The notes beneath the pieces are model-generated. The model saw only the letters and a program-made list of their open reading frames with translations. It had not been told where the DNA came from and searched no databases. Source: Clostridia bacterium (GTDB taxonomy: Bacteria; Bacillota; Clostridia; TANB77; CAG-508). From it: a stretch of DNA of 41,658 nucleotides. Below, in pieces: positions 1 to 8,948 of this stretch. Where the stretch lies: positions 1 through 41,658 of the forward strand of contig JAGBEP010000023.1 in NCBI GenBank assembly GCA_017936925.1. Direction: 5' to 3'. Position numbers and translations under genes: made by a program. The first letter of the stretch is position 1, and each line of letters begins with the position of its first letter.

Positions 1-67
1 CCATTTTTATAAATTTTTGTTTTTCTTCCAATGTATATTTGGAAAACGTTTGACCTTTTTTAGCCAT
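1..67 (-). CDS. IS3-family transposase OrfA-like protein, N-terminal fragment
   Basis: An ATG at 65-67 on the minus strand has a perfect GGAGGTG ribosome-binding site at 76-82. The frame stays open to the window edge and encodes 22 residues starting MAKKGQTFSKYTLEEK. A short basic start followed by an EEK/ELK helix is typical of the helix-turn-helix DNA-binding OrfA (or single-ORF transposase) of IS3/IS150 elements. Such OrfA proteins bind the terminal repeats, and the DDE catalytic part is normally encoded downstream. The assignment rests on the N-terminus and the adjacent IS-like end only. It could be an inactive copy. Confidence 0.5.
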   Translation of the reverse strand, partial: MAKKGQTFSKYTLEEKQKFIKM

Positions 68-140
68 AAAAAATACACCTCCGTTTAGATTTTAACACAA
101 TAGTCTTTTTTATTGTGTCTACTAAACGGGGTGCATTTCA
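1..140 (-). mobile_element. Left end of an IS3-family (IS150-like) insertion sequence, partial
   Basis: The minus strand shows an IS end followed at once by a transposase-type start. Positions 116-140, read on the minus strand, run from TGAAATGCACCCC to TAGTAGACA. This TG-starting end with a CACCCC core resembles the terminal repeats of IS3/IS150 elements. Inside it, CCGTTTAG (81-88) and CTAAACGG (121-128) form a small stem. The rest of the element lies left of the window, so the other end and the target duplication cannot be checked. Confidence 0.6.
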
Positions 141-164
141 TAAAAGTAGTTTTTTTACTTTAAT

Positions 165-207
165 AAAAAAAGATGAAAGTTTTTTATTTATTCTTTCATC
201 TTTTTTT
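165..207 (-). terminator. Intrinsic terminator of the 234-7577 operon
   Basis: AGATGAAAG (171-179) pairs with CTTTCATCT (193-201) and is flanked by A/T runs on both sides. It lies just past the stop of the last operon gene. The symmetry would also stop transcription arriving from the IS side. Confidence 0.8.
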
Positions 208-233
208 ATAACTTTATTTGCTATTAATAACTT

Positions 234-1550
234 TTATTCTTCATCATCAGCTTCTGCTTCGGCATTTTCTTCTGTGATTGTTATTGATTTTATTATTGCT
301 GATTTATAAATAGCTTTTACATTATATAGTTTATCACTGTCTATTTTTTCTATTAATTCAGAAATTTTTTCATTTAATGCTTCTACATCATCATCTTCTA
401 GTGAAATTTTTTCATTATTAAATTTTACTTCTACTATTAAATCTGTTTTTTCTGTGTTTTCTTCGTTTGATGTTACGATTTGTTCTAATAATTTGTTAAC
501 ATCATTTCCTGTTTTTCCATTACCTGTATATATATCAAATTTTTCATTAAATTTAGCTTTTTCTTGTTCTGTCATTTCTTTATCTTCATCATCTGTGCTT
601 GGTCTGTTAACTTCTACTTTTTCAAATGATTTTAGATTATAACCATTTGTAGATTTAGTAAGAGTATATTTATATTCAGTTAGTTGGTTTAAGTCTATAT
701 TTTGATTTACTTCTTTATAATTTAATCCGTCTACATCTTGATTATAGCTAGCTTTTAAAACTGATTCATAATCGTCATTTGTTATAACCATTATATTTTC
801 TGATAAAGGATATTCTTTTGATGAAAAATTATAGTTTTTATATAATGCTCTTAGGTACCTAGAATTATCTGAATCGTATATTGTTTGAATAAATAATGGT
901 TTTACATATATTTCTATTTTAGAATTATATTTTACAACTTTAGTTATTATTTCTGGTATTTCTGATGGTTTTTCTTCTGTAACATCATTCTCATTTAATT
1001 CATAGCTAGCATTATTTTTATTATATATATATCCTGTTGTTTTGTATTGCTCTGTAAAGTTTGTATCGCTAGAATATAAACTAAAATCTTTATATTCTAC
1101 TTCTGAGTCTTCACCCCAAACTTTTTGTACATAACTTTCTACAACATCTTTTGACACTGATTTTTTAGAACTTTGTGTATCCATATCTGAGTTTGTTACT
1201 TGTGCCATAGCTAGTTGTAATTTAAATGTATCTGATAAATCATCTTCAATATTAAATCCTTGTGATTCATATATTGCATATTTTGCAAAAGTTTTTCCGT
1301 TTCCTGTAATTTTATAAGCTGCTTGTATGTCTGAATCACTATTTATTTCATCTTCATCAACTATTTCTTCTCCATTATCTTCTTCTACTGGTACTTCTAC
1401 TGGTGCTGGTGTTTGAGCTATTTGATTTTCTCCTGACGTTTTTTTATTTTTGTTCGTTCCTAGTATTATTATACAAGTTAATATTATTGCAACTAGCAAT
1501 CCTATAAATATTATTAATGCTACTAATGGTATTCCTTTTTTTCTCTCCAT
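234..1550 (-). CDS. Membrane-anchored protein of unknown function (438 aa)
   Basis: I do not recognise a named family. A short basic N-terminus (MERKKG) is followed by one hydrophobic helix at about residues 7-32. A Pro/Glu/Asp-rich linker (about 40-70) comes next, then a mostly polar domain, so this is probably a single-pass protein facing outward. The C-terminus is a very acidic Glu/Ala tail. The Cys within the helix is not followed by a convincing lipobox. The start is supported by AGAGGAG about 8 bases upstream. It is the last gene of the operon, 72 bases after holA, and is closed by the terminator at 165-207. It may be a clade-specific envelope protein, but no function can be assigned. 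Confidence 0.75.
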   Translation of the reverse strand: MERKKGIPLVALIIFIGLLVAIILTCIIILGTNKNKKTSGENQIAQTPAPVEVPVEEDNGEEIVDEDEINSDSDIQAAYKITGNGKTFAKYAIYESQGFNIEDDLSDTFKLQLAMAQVTNSDMDTQSSKKSVSKDVVESYVQKVWGEDSEVEYKDFSLYSSDTNFTEQYKTTGYIYNKNNASYELNENDVTEEKPSEIPEIITKVVKYNSKIEIYVKPLFIQTIYDSDNSRYLRALYKNYNFSSKEYPLSENIMVITNDDYESVLKASYNQDVDGLNYKEVNQNIDLNQLTEYKYTLTKSTNGYNLKSFEKVEVNRPSTDDEDKEMTEQEKAKFNEKFDIYTGNGKTGNDVNKLLEQIVTSNEENTEKTDLIVEVKFNNEKISLEDDDVEALNEKISELIEKIDSDKLYNVKAIYKSAIIKSITITEENAEAEADDEE

Positions 1551-1622
1551 AATCTTTTCTCCTCTTTAGTAAACTATTCTTTTTGAATTATATATTTTAA
1601 AATATATTTTTTCAATATATTG

Positions 1623-2630
1623 CTAACAATTTTTACATAATATTGTTTTCATGCCGACTTCTAAATCCATTAATCCGTTTTTTGATGTGTAATCTAATTC
1701 AATAAGTTCTTTTAAAATTGTTTCTATTTCGTCTATATTAAAATAGCTTGATTGTTTTTTATATTTTGTCGTTAAAAAAACTTGATTTGGTTTTAAAGAT
1801 AGGGCCTCTATTAAATCTTTCTTTTCTTCTAGTGCCAGCTTGGTTAAATATAATTTTTTAAAATGATTGTATAGTGTTATTATTATTTTTTGAAGTGGTT
1901 CTTTATTATATATTAAATTATCTAATACTTCTAGTGCTTTATCAGTTTCTTTTACTCCTAAATAGTCTGTTAAATCAAATATGATTGCCTGAACTTGCTT
2001 AATTGTAAGTTTATCTATGTCTTCTTTTTTGATTTCTCCATTTTCTCCTGCAAATTCAATTAATTTTCTTATTTCGTTCATTAAATCTTGCATATTTGTT
2101 CCCGCAACTTCTAGTAAGTAATCTAGTTCAGAATCTTGAATATTTACTTTGTACATTGAGCATATTTTTTTTAATCGATTTTTTATTTCAAATGGTTTTA
2201 ATTCTTTTAATTCTATAATAATTGAATTTTTTTCTAGTGTTTTATACATATCCATTTTATGGACAGTTTCTTCTAAAAATACAATGGTTACTGATTCTTT
2301 AATAATGTCTAGATTTTCGCCGAACGTATTGCTTAAACTTTTCTTTCATTGGGGATTTACAGTCTTTTTTGAATAGTCCTGAATCTCTTATTATAATCAG
2401 CTTTTTCGGATATCCGAAAAGCTGGAGTTTCAATATCTGAAATTAATGTGTTAATGTTATTTTCGTCTAATAATATATAATTTATTCCTAAATTTAATTC
2501 ACCAAATATTTTTTTTATTTTTTTTAGATATTCGTTAGCTAAATATTTTTCTTCTCCATATAAAACATATATTCCACCTATATCTCCGAGTGGCTATGTT
2601 TTTTTCTAAGTCTTTTATATTTGTAGACAC
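1623..2630 (-). CDS. holA: DNA polymerase III delta subunit, read through three +1 frameshifts at CGG codons
   Basis: This is the clamp-loader delta subunit. Only the C-terminal 210 residues (1623-2255) lie in one frame. Starting at GTG 2628-2630 (GGGAG ribosome-binding site at about 2641-2645) and skipping the C of three in-frame CGG codons (2586-2588, 2414-2416, 2320-2322) gives one 334-residue protein, the usual HolA length. Family landmarks appear in order: GGIYVLYGEEKYL near residue 20, LIIIRDSGLF near 80, IVFLEE near 115, then the lid and collar domains. Each junction becomes Thr-Gly, Phe-Gly or Val-Gly with no residue gained or lost. HolA is essential, so simple decay is unlikely. Alternatives are three assembly errors or a pseudogene with another copy elsewhere. 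Confidence 0.85.
2320..2322 (-). other. Putative +1 recoding site 3 in holA (CGG codon)
   Basis: The zero-frame reading is TAC GTT CGG CGA and ends at TAA a few codons later. Skipping the C gives GTT-GGC-GAA-AAT-CTA, that is QYVGENLDIIKESVTIVFLEE. This leads straight into the long intact 3' frame. Gly is residue 103. Confidence 0.75.
2414..2416 (-). other. Putative +1 recoding site 2 in holA (CGG codon)
   Basis: The zero-frame reading is CCA GCT TTT CGG ATA and ends at TAA about 17 codons on. Skipping the C gives TTT-GGA-TAT-CCG-AAA, that is PAFGYPKKLIIIRDSG, which is typical HolA. Gly is residue 72. Confidence 0.75.
2586..2588 (-). other. Putative +1 recoding site 1 in holA (CGG codon)
   Basis: The zero-frame reading is ATA GCC ACT CGG AGA and meets TAG after about 16 more codons. 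Skipping the C gives ACT-GGA-GAT-ATA-GGT-GGA, entering the conserved GGIYVLYGEEKYL segment. The new glycine is residue 15. Confidence 0.75.
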
Positions 2631-2645
2631 TTTTTTTATCTCCCT

Positions 2646-4664
2646 TTATTTTTCTAGCATGATTTTAATTGCTTCTGAAACACTCCAAGCTTGTGAATAG
2701 CATCCTCCTGGTAGATATGGCTGTTTTGAATCGTATAATTCAGAAATTGTTCCAATTCCTGCTTCTTTCATCGCAGATGTAAAATTTGTTTTATAGTTCT
2801 TTATTACTTTTGAATATTCTTCTTCTAATTTTTTCTTTTCGTCTTTATCTTTTTCATTTTTTATTACTGCTTTGTATGCAGATATGTATAATCCTGAAAG
2901 CCATGGCCAAGTAATTCCTTGGTGATAACTCATATCTCTTTTAAATCCGTCACCTTCATATATTGCTATATATTTCTTATCTTTTTGTGATAATGTTGCT
3001 AGCCCATACTTTGTATATAATTCTTTGGTTACTGTTTTTAATATTTCTTTTGCTTTTCCGTTTGTCATTATTATTACTGGATATGTTGTTGAAAGTGCAA
3101 ATAATTGGTTTGGTCTTATTTCATCACTTCCTAAAACATCATATAAGCATTTGTTTTTTTCGTTATAAAACTTTTTATTAAAGTTTGTTTTTACTTTTTT
3201 AGCTAAATTTGTCATTTCTTTTTTTGTCTTTTCATCTTTAAAAATTTTAGCTAAATTTTCTACTGTTTTTATTGCGTTATACCAAAGTGCATTTATTTCA
3301 ACAGCTTTTCCATTTCTAGGTGTTACTGCAAACCCTGATACTTTTGCATCCATCCATGTTAGTTGAGTGTTTTCTGTTCCTGCTGATATTAAACTATCTT
3401 TATCTATATAGATGTTACTATCATCAATATCAATTCCTTTTTGAAACATTTCGATAATGTTTTTTAATATGTTATACATTTCATTTTTTACAAATTTTAT
3501 ATCATTTGTGTATTCGATATATTTATTAATTTGTTCAAATAAAAGTAATGAGCTGTCTACACTATTATAGAGTGGTCTACTATCGTATCCTGAATATCCA
3601 TTTGGAACTAAACCGAATTTTATGTCTCTTGTCATCATTAATAATACTTCTTTGGCAATATCATATCTTTTAGTTTTTAATAATAATCCTTCAAATGCTA
3701 TTAATGAATCTCTACCCCAATCTAAAAACCACGGAAATCCTGCTATTATTGTATGAAGTGCAAATTTAGGCCTATATGTAATAAAAGTATCAGAAGCAAT
3801 TACTAAGTCTCTCATTTTTTCTTGTTGTGCTTTTGTATCTTTTACGTTAACAAGTTCGCTTTTCTTTATAATTTTTTCAAGTCGTTCTTTTTCTTTACAT
3901 ATAATTTCTTTTCCATTTATTTCTTCAATATTCTCTTCTAAAGAACATATTATAGTAAACTCTTTGGTTTCACCAGATTTTATTTCTATTTCATATCTGC
4001 CTGGAACAAACAAATCTTCTTCAGGATAAAATCCTCTTTTTTCTTCTTCTATATAGAACATATTTTTAAAAATATCATTTTCATGTTTTATATATTTTCC
4101 TTCTTTTGAAAATAAATATATTGGTGTTGTTTTGTTTTCGTCCACAATTATTCTTATTTTATTATTGCTTATTTTTTGATCAACGTGGTATTCATGATTT
4201 GTGCTCATGCAGTGAAAATCTCTGAAGTTCATTATCGGAGCTATTTTCATTATTATATCATTTGATTTGTTTTCTACTTTGTATACTATGCAAACAGTAT
4301 TTTGTCCATATACCATTGAAATTTGCTTTTCTACTTTTACTTTGTTTTCAATATTGTACTTAAAAACGGGATTATATATTTTTTCAAAACTCTCGAGCTT
4401 TTTATATCCTTCTGATATATAATTTTTTCCTAAATTGCCATATATTATTTCTTCTTTTCCGTTTATTATAAAACTTTCATCTAACTTAGATAGAACTACA
4501 TACCTTCTAGATGGTGGCACTAATGGGGCTACTAATAACCCATGATATTTTCTTGTATTAATTCCAAGAATACTTGAGCTCGCGAATCCTCCTATTCCAT
4601 TTGTTATTATCCATTCTTTTGTTAATCCATTTTTTAATTCAAGATCTTTTTTATTAAATTTCAT
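2646..4664 (-). CDS. Glycogen debranching enzyme, amylo-alpha-1,6-glucosidase family (672 aa)
   Basis: The enzyme removes alpha-1,6 branch stubs from glycogen or similar glucans in the cytoplasm. The N-terminal GDE_N-type domain has the hallmark start (TNGIGGFASSS, NTRKYHGLL at about residues 22-45). The C-terminal (alpha/alpha)6 barrel carries PWFLDWGRDSLIAFEG, LTWMDAK, EINALWYNA and YHQGITWPWLSG, with acidic residues placed as in GH133-type catalytic domains. The length matches bacterial members of about 650-680 aa. It lies 42 bases after yvcK, and its last codons overlap the holA ribosome-binding site, so holA is probably cotranscribed. No other glycogen gene is in the window. Confidence 0.93.
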   Translation of the reverse strand: MKFNKKDLELKNGLTKEWIITNGIGGFASSSILGINTRKYHGLLVAPLVPPSRRYVVLSKLDESFIINGKEEIIYGNLGKNYISEGYKKLESFEKIYNPVFKYNIENKVKVEKQISMVYGQNTVCIVYKVENKSNDIIMKIAPIMNFRDFHCMSTNHEYHVDQKISNNKIRIIVDENKTTPIYLFSKEGKYIKHENDIFKNMFYIEEEKRGFYPEEDLFVPGRYEIEIKSGETKEFTIICSLEENIEEINGKEIICKEKERLEKIIKKSELVNVKDTKAQQEKMRDLVIASDTFITYRPKFALHTIIAGFPWFLDWGRDSLIAFEGLLLKTKRYDIAKEVLLMMTRDIKFGLVPNGYSGYDSRPLYNSVDSSLLLFEQINKYIEYTNDIKFVKNEMYNILKNIIEMFQKGIDIDDSNIYIDKDSLISAGTENTQLTWMDAKVSGFAVTPRNGKAVEINALWYNAIKTVENLAKIFKDEKTKKEMTNLAKKVKTNFNKKFYNEKNKCLYDVLGSDEIRPNQLFALSTTYPVIIMTNGKAKEILKTVTKELYTKYGLATLSQKDKKYIAIYEGDGFKRDMSYHQGITWPWLSGLYISAYKAVIKNEKDKDEKKKLEEEYSKVIKNYKTNFTSAMKEAGIGTISELYDSKQPYLPGGCYSQAWSVSEAIKIMLEK

Positions 4665-4706
4665 TACCTTCTCCTAATTTTATCTTACGTTTTTTATACT
4701 TTTATT

Positions 4707-6209
4707 TTATTTATCTAGCTTTTCCATTTCTTTATATAGCTTTTGGTTTTCATTTTTCTTTTCAACAGTTGTTTGTATCGCTTCTACTCTTTCACTATAT
4801 TTATGTTGAAATTTACTATTTTTCTTTTTTCCTTTTTTGCTTTTTTCTAGTTTTTTCTTTTGTTTTCTTATTTTTGCACTTTCTTTTCTTTCTCTTTTTA
4901 ATTCATCTTCTAGTATAGAATTTACTAGCAAATACTCTGGTGTACTTTCTTTGTCTCTGAACTTTAGATCATTGCATATTAATTCCATTATTGATGCAGC
5001 AATTACATCAGGATTATGTCTTATATAATCATCTTCAATTTTTGATAAATGTTTATGTATTATTTTTATTCCTTTTTTAGTAGCTTTATCAATATCTTGT
5101 AATACTATATCTTGCCCTTCTTGATTATATTTTCTTACATACTCTGGTACAATTTCTCCTGTATCTGCTATGCAGTAATCAATTATATCTTTATCTGTAT
5201 GATTAAATAATGCTTCTAGGTGATCTGTAATTGAATAATTATCAGTTTGGCCTGGCTCGGTCATTATGTTTGATATATATATTTTTAGCCCTTTGCTTTC
5301 TTTTATTGTTTTGGAAACATTTTTTACTAATAAGTTTGGTAAAACATCAGTATAAAGGCTTCCTGGTCCTATTACTATAGCATCTGCTTCTTGTATTGCG
5401 TCTAGTACTCCTGGAGCTGCTACGCAGTTTGATGGAACTATATGAATTCTTTTTATTCCTGTAACTTTATCATAGGTTATTTCGGGAATTCTTGCTTTTC
5501 CTTCTGCTACGGTTCCATCCTCTAGTTCAGCACATACAGTTAGCTTATCTAATGTTACTGGTAAAACTTGACCTGTTATATTTAGTACTTCTGTACTTTT
5601 CTTTAGACCCACTATTGGAGAATCAAACATTTCATTCATTGCTGTTAGATATATATCGCCAAAATCTAATCCTTCTAATTTTTTATCGTTAAATTTAAAA
5701 TTAAGTAGTGATTTCATTAGTTCTTCTTTGTCAGACATAGCTATTATGCTGTCTTTTATTTCTTGGTATGGTAATTGCTTATGCTCTATATTTGGCATTG
5801 CTACTATAGATGTTATATTATTTGTATATTTTTTTAATCCCTTTATTACTGTATTAATTCCATTTCCTCCACCTATCACTACAACTTTTGGACCTTCATC
5901 ATACATTGTTTTATTAAATATTAGTCCTTTGATATTTAAGTTTGCCTTTCTTCCTTTTTCAGTAGAGGTATTATTAGCTTCTATTAGTATTTCTAGTACT
6001 CTTTTTTGCATATATACAAATCCTACAACTATTGCTGTAAATCCGGCTACAAAAGATGCAACTATTATTATTATTTCTTTAGGTCTTAATACTTTTGCTT
6101 CTATGATATTAGCCATAGCATAACATATTAGGCATACTCCCACTAATATCAAAAGCATCCATCTTTTTATCTTTGTTTTTGAATTAAACCAACTAAAAAA
6201 TCCTTTCAT
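4707..6209 (-). CDS. yvcK: YvcK/CofD-family protein with an N-terminal membrane anchor (500 aa)
   Basis: This is a gluconeogenesis-factor family protein (YvcK/MgfK), a UDP-sugar-binding Rossmann protein linked in Bacillus to carbon metabolism and cell-wall precursor partitioning. The core at about residues 105-420 starts VVVIGGGNGINTVIKGL and carries IVIGPGSLYTDVLPNL and IYISNIMTEPGQTDNYS, all typical of the CofD/YvcK fold. It is longer than the Bacillus protein (about 317 aa) because of two N-terminal hydrophobic helices (about 18-35 and 47-67) and a Lys/Glu-rich C-terminal tail from about 435. It sits 18 bases after murB, which fits a wall-synthesis role. Confidence 0.9.
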   Translation of the reverse strand: MKGFFSWFNSKTKIKRWMLLILVGVCLICYAMANIIEAKVLRPKEIIIIVASFVAGFTAIVVGFVYMQKRVLEILIEANNTSTEKGRKANLNIKGLIFNKTMYDEGPKVVVIGGGNGINTVIKGLKKYTNNITSIVAMPNIEHKQLPYQEIKDSIIAMSDKEELMKSLLNFKFNDKKLEGLDFGDIYLTAMNEMFDSPIVGLKKSTEVLNITGQVLPVTLDKLTVCAELEDGTVAEGKARIPEITYDKVTGIKRIHIVPSNCVAAPGVLDAIQEADAIVIGPGSLYTDVLPNLLVKNVSKTIKESKGLKIYISNIMTEPGQTDNYSITDHLEALFNHTDKDIIDYCIADTGEIVPEYVRKYNQEGQDIVLQDIDKATKKGIKIIHKHLSKIEDDYIRHNPDVIAASIMELICNDLKFRDKESTPEYLLVNSILEDELKRERKESAKIRKQKKKLEKSKKGKKKNSKFQHKYSERVEAIQTTVEKKNENQKLYKEMEKLDK

Positions 6210-6227
6210 CGTACTCTCCCTTATTAG

Positions 6228-7115
6228 TTATAATATAATTACTTCTAATTCTAAATCTTTTCCATATTTCTTCTTTATTACTTCTTTAGTGTATTTAATT
6301 AAATCTAAAATATCTTTTGCTTTTGCATCTCCAGTGTTTACTATAAATCCTGCATGTTTTTCAGAAATCTGAGCTCCTCCTATTTTATAGCCTTTTAATC
6401 CGGCTTTATCTATTAGCATTGCTGGTATGTCGTCGCCACTTCTTTTGAAAATGCTTCCCGCATTTGGAAGCTCCAATGGTTGTTTTTCTTTTCTTAAGTT
6501 GCTCATTTCATTTCTTTTTGCTTTTATTTCAGCTATGTCTCCTTTTTCTATTTTGAATGTACTTCCTATGATTATCCAATTTTTCTTAAAGAATATACTG
6601 TTTCTATATGAAAATTCATGTTCTTTATTTTCAATTTTTACTATATTGTATTTTTCATCTAAATATGTTGTGTTAACAAGAATATCTTTTATTTCTGATT
6701 TATATGCTCCAGCATTCATTTTTACCGCTCCACCAACAGTTCCTGGTATTCCGGATAAAAATTCGTATCCTTTTATTCCGTTTCTATAAGCAAAGTTAGA
6801 AAGCAATGCAACTGGTACGCCTGCTCCCGCAACAATTTTGCCTTTTTCTATATTTAAATGTGTAAAATTTATTTTTATTATTATTCCTCTGAAGCCTGAG
6901 TCTTTTATAATTACATTTGTTCCGTTTCCTAAAATAAATGTTTTCATTTTCATTTTTTTAGCCAATTTTAATATGTAAATTAATTGTGCTACGTCATTAA
7001 CCTCTATATAATAGTCAGCAACACCTCCTACTTTAAACGATGTATGTTTGCTCATGCTTTCGTTTACATGTATATTTTCTTCAGGTATTCCTCTAACTAT
7101 ATCTTCATAAATCAT
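6228..7115 (-). CDS. murB: UDP-N-acetylenolpyruvoylglucosamine reductase (295 aa)
   Basis: MurB is the FAD enzyme that reduces UDP-GlcNAc-enolpyruvate to UDP-MurNAc, the second committed step of peptidoglycan synthesis, in the cytosol. Visible motifs are HTSFKVGG near residue 24, the FAD loop LGNGTNVI, EFLSGIPGTVGGAVKMNAGAY, the catalytic-serine segment NAGSIFKR and a C-terminal LELEV carrying the conserved Glu. The length is normal for the short type IIb MurB of Bacillota. The start has a GGGAGG site, and it lies 12 bases after the pilin-like gene. Confidence 0.95.
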   Translation of the reverse strand: MIYEDIVRGIPEENIHVNESMSKHTSFKVGGVADYYIEVNDVAQLIYILKLAKKMKMKTFILGNGTNVIIKDSGFRGIIIKINFTHLNIEKGKIVAGAGVPVALLSNFAYRNGIKGYEFLSGIPGTVGGAVKMNAGAYKSEIKDILVNTTYLDEKYNIVKIENKEHEFSYRNSIFFKKNWIIIGSTFKIEKGDIAEIKAKRNEMSNLRKEKQPLELPNAGSIFKRSGDDIPAMLIDKAGLKGYKIGGAQISEKHAGFIVNTGDAKAKDILDLIKYTKEVIKKKYGKDLELEVIIL

Positions 7116-7127
7116 ATATACCTCCCA

Positions 7128-7577
7128 TTAGTCAATATAAAGCACTCGATGATTTTCTTTTGTTCTCTTTTGTGTTAAATTATAGCACTCTCCTGTTTTG
7201 TAGTTTACTATGTATTCATCTTCAGTATTTTCTATTCCTATTTTTTCTAAATCGTCTTGATTTAATTTATAGTATTTTTCTGCATTGTCTTTTGGCGAAG
7301 TTATTTTCCAAGTATTTCCTTCTAGTGTTGCTTTATCAGAACTTGATGCCTCGCTTCCAATAATAAAACTTTCGTCACCTGTAACTTTATATTGTTCATA
7401 TTGTTCATATACTGCATGTTGTACGGCTTCTAAATCTGATAGTAATTTTTTTTCTCTACTATATTCTATTCCGTCTATCGAATATCGTATCACTATAGCT
7501 GATAATATTATTAATACAACAATTGTAATTACTAGAACCATCATAGTTATTCCTTGTTCTTTTTTTATCTTTCGCAT
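7128..7577 (-). CDS. Type IV pilin-like protein (149 aa)
   Basis: The basic leader MRKIKKEQG is followed by ITMMVLVITIVVLIILSAIVI, a class III prepilin signal with cleavage expected after Gly9 and one hydrophobic helix. The usual Glu at mature position 5 is missing (Val here). This is common in clostridial proteins with this N-terminus, which may be pseudopilins or plain membrane-anchored proteins. The rest is a polar domain with Tyr/Glu-rich stretches (VYEQYEQY). It is first in the operon, behind the promoter at 7609-7637, with AAAGGAG ahead of the ATG. Its partnership with murB suggests the cell envelope. No other pilus gene is in the window. Confidence 0.7.
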   Translation of the reverse strand: MRKIKKEQGITMMVLVITIVVLIILSAIVIRYSIDGIEYSREKKLLSDLEAVQHAVYEQYEQYKVTGDESFIIGSEASSSDKATLEGNTWKITSPKDNAEKYYKLNQDDLEKIGIENTEDEYIVNYKTGECYNLTQKRTKENHRVLYID

Positions 7578-7608
7578 AGCACAATTCTCCTTTTATAAAG
7601 ATATTGTT

Positions 7609-7637
7609 ATCATATCATTATTTCTTATTTTTTACAA
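7609..7637 (-). promoter_or_regulatory. Sigma-A promoter of the pilin-murB-yvcK-holA operon
   Basis: Read on the minus strand, TTGTAA (7632-7637), 17 bases, then TATGAT (7609-7614), preceded by TGA (extended -10). It lies about 30 bases upstream of the pilin-like gene and just after the terminator of the preceding unit. Confidence 0.65.
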
Positions 7638-7650
7638 GAAAATAGGAGCA

Positions 7651-7680
7651 AAAAAATGAAGGATTGATCCTTCATTTTTT
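7651..7680 (-). terminator. Terminator after the glycosyltransferase gene
   Basis: AAAAAATGAAGGA (7651-7663) pairs with TCCTTCATTTTTT (7668-7680) around a four-base loop. It ends the rpsO-pnp-glycosyltransferase unit. Confidence 0.8.
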
Positions 7681-7702
7681 ATAAGTTCATTATATTTTAA
7701 TA

Positions 7703-8930
7703 TTATTGAACATCATTTATTTTTACATCTCTTTTATGTTCTATTTTCTCCCATTTCGTATTTGGCTTAATTAGGCATTTTATGTTTATTGCCAACCAAG
7801 TTACCATGAAAACCGGATACATAAAAATTCCTTTTAGCATTGGTTTTATTGGCCTTTTGTCTACTATCATAGTAAATACTGCTGCTAATACCGGTGCAAA
7901 TAGTGTTGCCACTATGTATTTAGCATAATTAAATATTAACATTCCAACAGACATTTCACCACCAATGAATATAATTGTATTTAAAACTAATAATAGTAAT
8001 GTTACTATCATTAATGGTATTCCCATCAAATATAAGAAGCCATCAAAATTCATTAGGGTTCTATACTCTATAACTCCTTCTGCTAAATCTTTTGTATAGT
8101 ATTTCATACATTGAATATGACCTACTGTCCATCTTGATCTTTGAGACCAACTTTGTTTAAATTCTGTAGGCTGTTCATCATATACTATAGCATCTGTTGC
8201 CCAACCTAATTTTCTACCTTGAGCTATATTTTTCAAAGAAAATTCTATATCTTCTGTTAATGTAATTGTGTCCCAACCAGTTGGCTTTATTAAATTAAAA
8301 TCAACCATAAATCCTGTTCCATTTATTAATGGAGATAGTCCTAAATTGTATCTAGCTAAATGGTAAAATCTATTCATCATCCAATAAAATAGTGCATACC
8401 CTGCTGATATCCAGCTATCAGAAGGGTTTTTAATATCTCTATACCCCTGAACAATTTGCTCACCTTGGCATAATTTTTTATTCATTGCATTTAAGAAATT
8501 TTTGTCAACTACGTTGTCTGCATCAAATACGCAAAACGCATCATAGTCAGCATCTTCTTTTATTTTTTGATTTAAAAACCATTGCATTGCAAAACCTTTT
8601 GTCTTTTTCTTTTCGTCAAATCTTTCATATACAATTGCTCCCAAATCTTTGGATATTTGCGCAGTATTGTCTGTACAATTGTCTGCTATTACATAAATGT
8701 CATATAATTCGTTTGGATAATCTAAGGCTTGTAAGCTTTCTATTAAATTTCCTATTACTGCTGCTTCATTATGAGCAGGTAAAATCATCATGAATTTGTG
8801 TTTTTTATCTTTTATTAGTGGCTTTTCTTTAAATTGAATAAGAGCACATGCACTTATTATTAACTGGTAAAGCCAATATATAACTATAATCCATCCGAAT
8901 TGCTTGTTGGAGTATATAAATATATTTCAT
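7703..8930 (-). CDS. Family 2 glycosyltransferase, membrane type, with one +1 frameshift at a CGG codon (408 aa)
   Basis: This is a processive-type GT2 with membrane helices. The intact part starts at MMILPAHNEAAVIG and carries the FDADN (DxD) motif, TLTEDIEF, the QRSRW motif (QxxRW) and at least three C-terminal helices. Upstream, an ATG at 8928-8930 with AAGAGGT ribosome-binding site opens MKYIYILQQAI and then hits CGG at 8895-8897. Skipping that C continues GWIIVIYWLYQLIISACALIQF, the N-terminal membrane helix expected before the GT2 core. It starts 18 bases after pnp, so it is probably cotranscribed. A start at the internal Met (8791) would lose the helix and part of the first strand and lacks a good ribosome-binding site. 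The sugar substrate is not evident. Confidence 0.85.
8895..8897 (-). other. Putative +1 recoding site in the glycosyltransferase gene (CGG codon)
   Basis: The zero-frame reading is GCA ATT CGG ATG GAT and stops about 20 codons later. Skipping the C gives ATT-GGA-TGG-ATT-ATA, that is QQAIGWIIVIYW. Gly is residue 12. Confidence 0.7.
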
Positions 8931-8948
8931 TTTATATTTACCTCTTTT

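Noticed and set aside
1623..2255. A stand-alone 210-residue truncated HolA
   Set aside because: The upstream DNA encodes the missing N-terminus in other frames with a proper start, so the truncated reading ignores conserved sequence.
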